Assembly (NCBI GenBank): GCA_964059195.1
Contig: CAXKWD010000001.1
Coordinates: 158,832,532-158,896,531, forward strand
DNA: 64,000 nt
Source of the DNA: Ectobius pallidus
Lineage: Eukaryota > Arthropoda > Insecta > Blattodea > Ectobiidae
Direction of reading: 5' to 3'
This document shows, in pieces, positions 57,701 to 64,000 of the stretch. A model generated the notes under the pieces. The model was not told the DNA's origin. It was given only the letters and a program-made list of their open reading frames with translations, and did not search any database. Made by a program: the position numbers and the translations under genes. Within the stretch, counting starts at the first letter, position 1. The number at the start of each line of letters is the position of its first letter.

Positions 57701-60532
57701 CGTTTCAAGCCTATCGCTTTCACTTCTGACATTGCCAAAATGTATAGGCAGGTCATGGTTCATAGGAGTCATCAGCAATTTCAACAGATATTCTGGAGAA
57801 ACTCTCAAGCAGAGCCCATCAAATTGTACAATCTGAAGACTGTTACCTATGGTACAGCTTCAGCTGCATTCTTAGCCACAAGAGCTCTTAAGCAGCTAAC
57901 TATTGATGAAGGTGATAGATTTCCATTAGCAGCCAAGCTAATTAATGATTCTGTCTACGTTGATGATATTGTCGCTACTGCTTCTAACATTTCTGAAGCC
58001 AAGGAAATGATTTTTCAGATAAGAAGTCTTCTCCCTTTGGGTGGCTTTCAACCGCGCAAATGGAGCTCAAATACGCCGGAATTACTTCAGGAAATTCCTC
58101 TTGAAGATCGAGAGACTCTCGATCTTCGCACCTTTGGTGATTCCGATGCCAATTCTTTAAAGGCTTTGGGCTTAATATGGCAACCTTCAGCTGACATCTT
58201 AAGAGTTGAAACTTCAATTGATTTTTCAAAGCCCTTCTCTCTATGTACTAGACGCAGCTTGCTATCTTGCATAGCGTCAATTTTTGATCCTTTAGGATTG
58301 ATTTGTCCAGTCGTTTCACACTGTAAGATAATCTTTCAATCTTTATGGAAGGAAACCACGGCTTGGGATGATCCCATTCCTCCTCCAATTGCTAGCAAAT
58401 GGATCAAGGTTCACAGCCAACTGAATTCCATTTCCAACATAGCTATTCCTCGCTTGGCTTTGGTTCAAGATGCAATTTCTATCCAACTCCATGGTTTTTG
58501 CGACGCCAGTGAAGCCGCATATGGAGCTTGCATCTATCTGCGCTCTATTAATCTTGCTGGTGATACTAAATGCTCATTATTATGCGGAAAGTCTAGAGTT
58601 GCTCCAACAAAGGCAATCACTATTCCCAGATTGGAGCTTTTGGCAGCTCATCTTTTGTCTGTCCTATTAAGCAAGGTTTTGCCCATGCTTCAATTGAATC
58701 TAGAATCAATTCATCTCTGGAGCGATTCTAAAGTAGTCTTGAGTTGGCTGACTCATTCACCTATTACACTGAAAACTTTTGTGGCGAATAGAGTTGCAGA
58801 CATCCAGGAGACTACTTCTATTGACTCTTGGTCGCATGTTATTTCTAAAGACAATCCTGCTGATGTTATTTCGAGGGGATCTACACCCTCAGATCTCCTT
58901 ATTAACCCACTATGGTGGTCTGGGCCTGCTTGGTTATCTGAGGATATTTCCAAATGGCCAGCTAAATATTCTCCTTCTCATTCTACTCCGCCTCCAGAAC
59001 TGAAGACTGTGGCTCTTATTGAGTCTGATGTTTCTGACCTTAGTACTTGGTTAGCTAAGTTCAGTTATTTAAAGACTGTTCGCATTATGGCTTTCATTTT
59101 GAGATTTGCCAATAATTGCCGTAAGGCTCAGACTCGATCTGAAGGTCCATTGTTACCTATTGAAATTGAGAATTCAATCAATTGCTGTGTTAAAATAATT
59201 CAGCGTCAAGTTTATTCCAAGGAGATTCAATCTCTTTCCACTGGTCTTGAAGTATCGATTACTAGCAAGCTACATCAGTTTAGCCCTTTCATGCTTCAAG
59301 ATGGTATCCTTCGAGTTGGTGGACGCCTCAAAAATTCCAACTTAACGTTTGAACACAAGCATCAGATGCTATTGCCAGCTAAACATGGATTTACTAGGCA
59401 CCTTATTTATTATACTCATATTAGATTGTTGCATGCTGGACCTCAACTAATCATGTCTCATTTAAGAGAGAAATTTTGGATATTTTCTCTTCGTAAGACT
59501 ATCCGCAGTGTTTTGAGAACCTGTGTTAAATGCTTACGCTTTAATCCTCAGCCATTTCAGCAAAAGATGGCTGACTTGCCCTCTGAAAGGGTTAATTATA
59601 CATCTGCATTCAATGATGTTAGCGTTGATTACGCTGGGCCGTACTCCATCAAATATGGAGGTCCTCGCTCAAAGACTCGTATCAAAGCTTATATAGCTAT
59701 CTTTGTATGTATGTCTACGAAGGCAGTTCATATTGAGCTGGTTACCGCTCTCACAGCTCGTGCCTTTCTTTCTGCCTTCGCCAGATTTACTTGTCGTCGT
59801 GGCACACCTGCTTCCATTACGTCTGATAATGGTAGTAATTTCATTGGTGCTAAGGTTGACTTACAGAATCTTGTCAAGCTACTCCAATCTAATGATTATC
59901 AATCTATTATTCAGGATGCCACTTCTCACCTACGTATTAAATGGAATTTCCTACCTCCTCATTCGCCACATATGGGAGGTCTTCATGAAGCTGCTGTTCG
60001 TTCGATGAAAATTCATCTTAATAGGATGGCACCTTCTTTTAATTTTGACTTCGAAGAGATGTCTACTCTTCTCATTCAGATAGAGTCTCTATTGAATTCA
60101 CGCCCTCTTACCACCCTGTACGAGGACGTCAATGACTCTACTTTTATTACTCCTGGCCATTTCCTTATTGGAAAAGCTATTATATCTTTACCTAGTCCAG
60201 ATCTTTCTGGCGGGTATACTCTCCGTTCCCGTTGGAACAATCTTAATCATTTGGTGACCTGTATTTGGAAGAGATGGTCATCTGATTATCTCCATTCGCT
60301 TCAAAGGAAGTCTAAATGGACTAGGACTATGCCTAATGTGTCAATAGGCACTCCAGTCTTAGTAATGGAAGACAACGTTCCTCCTTTGAGATGGATTATG
60401 GGTGTTATTGAAAAGGTTCATCCTGGTCCTGATTCCCTTGTCAGGGTGGTTACTGTTCGTACCCCCTCAGGTTCATTTAAAAGGCCAATTGTTAAATTGG
60501 CACCCTTACCTATCCATGACTCAGAAGACTAG
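54791..60532 (+). CDS. Gag-Pol polyprotein of BEL/Pao retrotransposon
   Basis: A 1913-residue single frame. The ATG at 54791 (A at -3, G at +4) is the first in-frame ATG after the TGA at 54746; twelve open codons before it lack one. Residues 101-187 form a charged coiled coil of 11-residue repeats (AIAERKEAEAR type). About 300-445 is a DUF1759-type Gag region (PQFSGD). 508-574 holds Cys/His knuckles (CICCHNAQHPLYRC, CCRVCLGANGHESNC). The protease active site is DSGS at 621. The reverse transcriptase has KLRVVFDAS at 932, SDIAKMYRQ with Asp 980, and YVDD at 1056-1059. RNase H carries Asp 1238, Glu 1282, Asp 1312 and Asp 1358. The integrase zinc site is His 1543, His 1548, Cys 1578 and Cys 1581, and its triad is Asp 1613, Asp 1679 and Glu 1733. 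A DUF5641-type domain covers about 1815-1905. All key residues are present with no stop or frameshift. The product copies element RNA and inserts the cDNA into the genome. No env follows. Confidence 0.96.
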   Translation: MDNPEAVLKSLKAKRTPIKAKITRKANNILNSVINDEGSYQDFLNFKIKLDQFENEYDKVQSEIDELAYSEHEEAYRLEVEEVIDRATQYYNKQITSFNKAIAERKEAEARAIAERKEAEARAIAERKEAEARAIAERKEAEAKAIAEQERAEAKAKAERKEAEAKAIAEQERAKAERKEAEAKAKALASFERLRVQLFNTFQTIHEFEIQDKLSYRKALFHRSELQRLMDRYRDESPQFFDVSDQEAEQLEQHIQTEYAAAFLFIDSLILDNKLLYESEQSQSISQRSSLDSHLPNLPKLPELKLPQFSGDPRNWIEFRDTFTSLIINHSHISDMDKFQYLKSCLSPEVMTVIQNIPVSSATFEVAWKTLAERFDNDRLIANTHLDHLFSAPSIVGSSAESLQRYLDHFVSTVHALHALNTEVSLSDLIISRIIVDKLPVSLIKDWESSIKLGRLPKLEDLFSFLESRVRVLQMTEAALRSQSAKSAPASALTTKAKVKHQPTRNNCICCHNAQHPLYRCDKFKTMKFVHRDQFVKDHNCCRVCLGANGHESNCSNFRCSICNAKHSNYLHNPASNNSPAENIVNVMSSEKSQQKCLLPTATVVILDKNSRAVEATAFLDSGSDCNLISNRLFKQLGLSPLPHSTTLAGVLSTNVSTLKLASISLRSRVTPWYCDTEAIIVPEISTSKFPKHSIDIQGWNIPPNLQLADLQFNEPKYVDLLLGVEIFSQIIAPGQISAPNYPTIQNSKLGWYFSGKLPPSPFSQHRHNHLTHCKKRFNQNKSPIFNPANSGGTFANYSAFLTSDGDISNQLTKFWELEKVSNCAPFPDESFCEKHFLDTTQRDSDGRYIVKLPFRIDPETLGTTKAQALKRFHSLEKRLSSNPSLQLEYCKFMSEYEELGHMEPAIEDCAAKYEYVIPHHPVFKPSSTTTKLRVVFDASAKSSSGKSLNDILAVGSVVQPDLFSILLRFRFKPIAFTSDIAKMYRQVMVHRSHQQFQQIFWRNSQAEPIKLYNLKTVTYGTASAAFLATRALKQLTIDEGDRFPLAAKLINDSVYVDDIVATASNISEAKEMIFQIRSLLPLGGFQPRKWSSNTPELLQEIPLEDRETLDLRTFGDSDANSLKALGLIWQPSADILRVETSIDFSKPFSLCTRRSLLSCIASIFDPLGLICPVVSHCKIIFQSLWKETTAWDDPIPPPIASKWIKVHSQLNSISNIAIPRLALVQDAISIQLHGFCDASEAAYGACIYLRSINLAGDTKCSLLCGKSRVAPTKAITIPRLELLAAHLLSVLLSKVLPMLQLNLESIHLWSDSKVVLSWLTHSPITLKTFVANRVADIQETTSIDSWSHVISKDNPADVISRGSTPSDLLINPLWWSGPAWLSEDISKWPAKYSPSHSTPPPELKTVALIESDVSDLSTWLAKFSYLKTVRIMAFILRFANNCRKAQTRSEGPLLPIEIENSINCCVKIIQRQVYSKEIQSLSTGLEVSITSKLHQFSPFMLQDGILRVGGRLKNSNLTFEHKHQMLLPAKHGFTRHLIYYTHIRLLHAGPQLIMSHLREKFWIFSLRKTIRSVLRTCVKCLRFNPQPFQQKMADLPSERVNYTSAFNDVSVDYAGPYSIKYGGPRSKTRIKAYIAIFVCMSTKAVHIELVTALTARAFLSAFARFTCRRGTPASITSDNGSNFIGAKVDLQNLVKLLQSNDYQSIIQDATSHLRIKWNFLPPHSPHMGGLHEAAVRSMKIHLNRMAPSFNFDFEEMSTLLIQIESLLNSRPLTTLYEDVNDSTFITPGHFLIGKAIISLPSPDLSGGYTLRSRWNNLNHLVTCIWKRWSSDYLHSLQRKSKWTRTMPNVSIGTPVLVMEDNVPPLRWIMGVIEKVHPGPDSLVRVVTVRTPSGSFKRPIVKLAPLPIHDSED
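55091..55350 (+). repeat. 33-bp coding repeats (11-residue units) in Gag
   Basis: About eight units of 27-33 bp encode A-I-A-E-R-K-E-A-E-A-(R/K) and variants such as AIAEQERAEAK. The first three to four are almost identical in DNA (GAACGCAAAGAAGCCGAGGC), which implies recent tandem expansion; later units are more diverged. Reverse-strand open frames across this block are by-products of the repeat. Confidence 0.92.
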
Positions 60533-60651
60533 ATAGTTAGTCTTTGTCTTCTAGGCATCTATGTTTTCTTAGTTATTGTTATTTTTTCAATATTTGTTTT
60601 GTGTTTTTTTTGTCTTTCTCAAGGTCAAACATAACTTCGCATTCTAGTTAG

Positions 60652-60673
60652 ATTATTCCACAAGTGGAATAAT
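60652..60673 (+). promoter_or_regulatory. Perfect 10-bp hairpin before the 3' LTR
   Basis: ATTATTCCAC, then AA, then GTGGAATAAT form a perfect stem 11 bases upstream of the 3' LTR. The bases between (CGCGGGCAATA, 60674-60684) are where the polypurine tract should lie but are only partly purine. The hairpin may help define the plus-strand priming site or be part of the 3' untranslated region. Confidence 0.5.
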
Positions 60674-60684
60674 CGCGGGCAATA

Positions 60685-61743
60685 TGTTCAGTTATGTTTG
60701 ATACTTGAGATTTGATGGTGTTTTTTATTTTTCTTGGCCTTCTATAATAATCTTTTAATAATTATTCTTGTCTTTTTTCGGCCTTGGTAAGATTTTATTC
60801 AATGTTAATTTTTCTCACGGCCTTCTAGTAATTATTATTTTTATTGTCAAAATACTATCTTTTGTCTTTAAATTGCCTAATCGTTGTTATCTTCGTCCAA
60901 TGGGATTGATTCTTTAGTATTGTTACAAGTCATTGTTTTCAATTCAAACTTACTTCTTCATTATTCTTCCTTCGTCGTCTATTGTGTAATCCTCTGAAAG
61001 GATTTTCAATTCTCTCTGGATGCAGCTAGCAGCAGCTAATAATACTTATTCGTCTTGGAATCTGTTTACAACGATTCAAGGAATTATCAACATTAATTTT
61101 ATCTGCACAGAAGCAGTTCTAATTATTATTCGCCGCAAAATGGTGAATTTCTTCTACGTCGCTGCTAAGCTTATCTACTAGCTTTAATATTACTTGATTG
61201 GACTTCAGGATTATTTCCTGTAGTGATATTCGTTACAAGAAGGAGTTATTTCACAAGTGAGTGTTTAAAAGATTTTAACATTCATAAATATTTGAATATT
61301 GCTTTGATGCTACACAACGCAAATTAATTTATTGACATTAGTATTGCGTTTGTGACTTGAGATTAAAAGACATTTCAAGATTAACTGTAAATCAATTTTA
61401 TAGCATACAATTGCTATATGTATATGCTTAATTAATAATTACAAGTTCTCGACGTATCATGTCGAGTGGTCCTCTGGAATTTTAAATAAATCTGTATTGA
61501 AACCAACAAGGTTTTTTATTGGGCGGATTCAATCATCTCAGTTTTAGAAGATCGTCAAGACATCAAACAAGATTTAGCGAGTGATTGTGCTTAAGAAGAA
61601 TTCAGTGTCGTGTTACATCGCCTATGGTCTTTGTTTCTTGTAAACCTATTATTTTATTTTCTATTCGAATGTATGGCGTGCATTTTGATTTTAATCAGCC
61701 CTAATTATCTATGCATACAGTCCGCTGAGATGCACGTTATACA
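60685..61743 (+). repeat. 3' long terminal repeat
   Basis: It appears identical to 53192-54250 over its full 1059 bp. It supplies the polyadenylation signal (AATAAA, 61485-61490) for the element's RNA. Confidence 0.96.
61485..61490 (+). terminator. AATAAA polyadenylation signal in 3' LTR
   Basis: The hexamer corresponds to 53992-53997. Its position within the LTR fits the R-U5 boundary zone that sets the 3' end of genomic and Gag-Pol RNA. Confidence 0.5.
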
Positions 61744-61748
61744 TCTGT
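61744..61748. repeat. BEL/Pao target duplication TCTGT, right
   Basis: It directly follows the 3' LTR and matches 53187-53191. Confidence 0.92.
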
Positions 61749-64000
61749 TATCATTCATTTCTGTTTTCCTAGGCCCATCCAAATTTGGCTCTTATTTTAA
61801 TTTTGTTATAGACATCGGCATTTGGTCCTTATATTATGATGTGTTATGCATTTATATTATTTGAATTATAATAATAATGATAATGTTATGTTTCGGTATT
61901 CTTCTGGATATGGTTTTCGGTCCGCTTTATCCCATTTTGTACGTTCGGTCTTGTCCATTTTATAGTTACGTTCCACGGTAAAAATAAAGACTATTCGCCA
62001 GGCACAGACTAGCAGGCAGGCCCTTCACTATGACACGCTGTGTACAGAATATGAATGCTTCGGCACTTTATACAATAGACGGGCATTTCAAAAGGTGGAA
62101 TTTAAAAATATCACATGCAATCGAATACTATTATATTATACTTAGTATACTGTGTACTTAAATATTATTATATATTATTGTATATCATAGTTACATTAAT
62201 AATCCCTAGATTGCAACCAATAGTCATATTATGGTGAATGGAGCAACGGTGGAATATAGTACATTGAATTGAACTCGCCTGAGAAGTGATTTTCTTCATT
62301 TAATCTGCTTGCGTCTGTCAAAATTTCCTGTGCGTTTTCGTTTAGCACGTACGGTAGTTTTTATTACGAGTTATCCTAATGAAACTTCCAGCTCTGGCCA
62401 TACCCCTCAAACCAAACTATTCTCATGTGGGTATTGTGAAACTAGCTCTTATTCTGTTCTGTTCTATTATATCGTTTCAGTTTTAAGTTTTACAGCTCTT
62501 CTTGAAGATCCCTTTTACAGTCATTTTTATAAAAACTGTCAGAACAAATGCTTGCCTTTTCTTTGAAAAATATATAAATACTCCCATATTTTTTTATGTG
62601 CATTCTCTTGGAAATCGATGGAATGTGATTCCCGCACGAACTGAAATTATCGTTTATTTGAAAAGGTAGTGCAAGACTTTTTATTTTTGTTTTGTGACTA
62701 CGGCAATTTTAATTATTAATCGTATTATTTGTCTCTTCAACACATTGAACCGTTATTAAAAGAATACACTAAAATATGCATTTTAATTAAAATGGGTTAA
62801 TACATCTCTATTAATATTTTGTAAAACTTATTTTAGAACGAATTTTGCTTTCTGATTAAGCTTATTTATATATAATTCTAACAGAGTGAAGAAGCACATC
62901 CAAACAGAAATTTACATAAATCATTACTTACACATACATTAAAGAGAAAACTATTGTATAACAATCTCATCACCAATATTTCACATCCACTGGCATCACT
63001 TGTAGCTTACAATGTTGGCTTATACAACGCCTGACGTTACAGCCTGCCGTGCACCCATTTGAGTCATATATCGTCTTTAACTTGTCCTAGTTCGGTTTTG
63101 CTGCATTTACTGGCTCCCTCTTAATTCATAAATTGTGATGCTGTCGGGTTCCACAATTTTGTCGATTTTGTATTTTGCATGTGTTCTGGTCTTTTTTTAT
63201 ATATTTAGTTTTGGTCTCTAACTGCATTTTAGATACTTTTTTCTTTATATTGTTGATTCAGTCTTCATTTGCATAATTTCAAAATGTATCTTCCACTTTA
63301 ATGTGCATTAAGGTCAAAAGGTATTGCGTATCTAGACAGTGTTAAATTAATAAACTTCTGGTTCTCATTACAACAACAAAACTATTGTAAATATATAAAT
63401 GAAATTTTCAAGGCTCCTTTTTACATTTGTCTCTTATCTCTCTGTTAAAAAATGAATATTTTTTTAGAGTTGTATGAACCTCACTGCAAAATCCTTGCTT
63501 TTTTTTTTAGTAATTTGGCTCTGCTTAATGCATGCACAAAATTGATCCATTTTGGATGAATGGTTTTTTAATAAAGTGTACCAGAATACGGAAAAATATA
63601 AAACTGAGAAAAGTTCATACTACCTTGGCACTTCAGTCAGGACATTCCTGCTGCATGACAAGTGAAAGTTGAGAGTTGACAAAGATACCATCGGAAAGCT
63701 TGAAAACTCCCTTTCAAAACAGATTTTAGTTCAGATATCTGTGACCAGTAGTGTAGAAGTTATGGTAGATGTGCTAAACGTTTTAATTGTTCATTCAGTC
63801 TTCATATGCATAATTTCACAATTTCTATTAGCGCTCAAATACTGCTCAGTTAAAAATTAAAATGGCATATTCTTATTCTTCAGGTTACAAATTGTAGGAA
63901 CAATAAAAAGAGAAAATGGTGATTTTTACCATAATTGTAGTACCTTCTTACCTTAATTTCGCTTCACGGTCTGGAATCTGAACACAGTTTGTACTGATCT
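61749..64000. other. Unassigned AT-rich DNA right of the BEL element
   Basis: It continues the sequence interrupted by the SINE and BEL insertions. There is no recognised gene. Short frames (62309-62566, 63669-63860) lack domains. No partner copies of the window's repeats were noticed. Confidence 0.4.

Larger units (their letters stand above)
53192..61743 (+). mobile_element. Complete BEL/Pao LTR retrotransposon
   Basis: This 8552-bp element starts TGTT and ends ACA with a TG...CA boundary. It has 1059-bp LTRs at a constant offset of 7493 bp with no difference seen on line-by-line reading, and 5-bp duplications TCTGT. The order is LTR, primer site, 540-bp leader, a single Gag-Pol frame, a 152-bp 3' spacer with a hairpin, LTR. 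The domain order protease, reverse transcriptase, RNase H, integrase plus DUF1759/DUF5641-type regions is diagnostic of BEL/Pao. There is no env-like frame. LTR identity and an uninterrupted frame point to a recent insertion that may still be competent. Confidence 0.96.

Noticed and set aside
60533..60684. An env-like third frame after Pol
   Set aside because: Only 152 bp separate the stop from the 3' LTR, with no frame of meaningful length.
61610..61864. An 84-codon frame crossing the 3' LTR boundary
   Set aside because: It has no ATG start, the same frame begins in both LTRs, and the downstream part is unrelated flank. It is hydrophobic only because of T-rich codons.

Overview
This 64 kb window is AT-rich (about two thirds A+T by eye), almost gene-free eukaryotic DNA that looks like an arthropod, most likely a large-genome hemimetabolous insect. 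The reasons are an insect-type BEL/Pao retrotransposon, SETMAR-type mariner transposase relics, tRNA-derived SINEs, many hAT, pogo-like and Harbinger-like elements, and long stretches of unique-looking intergenic or intronic DNA. The species cannot be fixed from the sequence. There are no prokaryotic operons, CRISPR arrays, rRNA genes or free-standing tRNA genes. Nearly all short open frames are chance frames.

The one clear intact gene lies inside a complete BEL/Pao LTR retrotransposon at 53192-61743. It has two 1059-bp LTRs that look identical by eye, a 5-bp target duplication (TCTGT), a primer site resembling the complement of tRNA-Tyr, a leader with a 48-bp tandem duplication, and one uninterrupted 1913-codon Gag-Pol frame (54791-60532). 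The frame encodes a Gag with an 11-residue repeat coiled coil, Cys/His knuckles, an aspartic protease, reverse transcriptase (YVDD), RNase H, integrase and a C-terminal DUF5641-type domain. This copy looks recent and possibly active. It landed in the right-hand target duplication of an older tRNA-derived SINE (52875-53175), so the order of insertions can be read directly.

From left to right, the rest is a graveyard of older elements. It holds a candidate short exon (325-533), a SINE relic (about 2505), a LINE-like repeat with an internal AT-rich tandem array (3159-5043), and two copies of a repeat family ending in a 3' hairpin plus GTAAAA (5485-6574 and 29627-31650). Next come a Harbinger-like element (7330-8445), a mariner pseudogene (10605-11408), a 142-bp palindrome (13449-13590) and a hAT-like element with an 8-bp duplication (14096-15223). 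Two oppositely oriented pogo-like elements follow (about 15494-16791 and 17390-18172), then a hAT with a transposase relic (22827-24294) and three copies of a second hairpin-ended family (26134, 37976, 42463). The right half adds an imperfect inverted repeat (35383-35561), a folded-back mariner fragment (39814-40217), a composite hAT with exact 8-bp duplications (41783-43516) and a small hAT MITE (46004-46485). The long intervals between them, especially 18.2-22.8, 31.7-35.4 and 46.5-52.8 kb, hold nothing I can name.

The main biological content is therefore layered transposition, with one young autonomous element at the right end.
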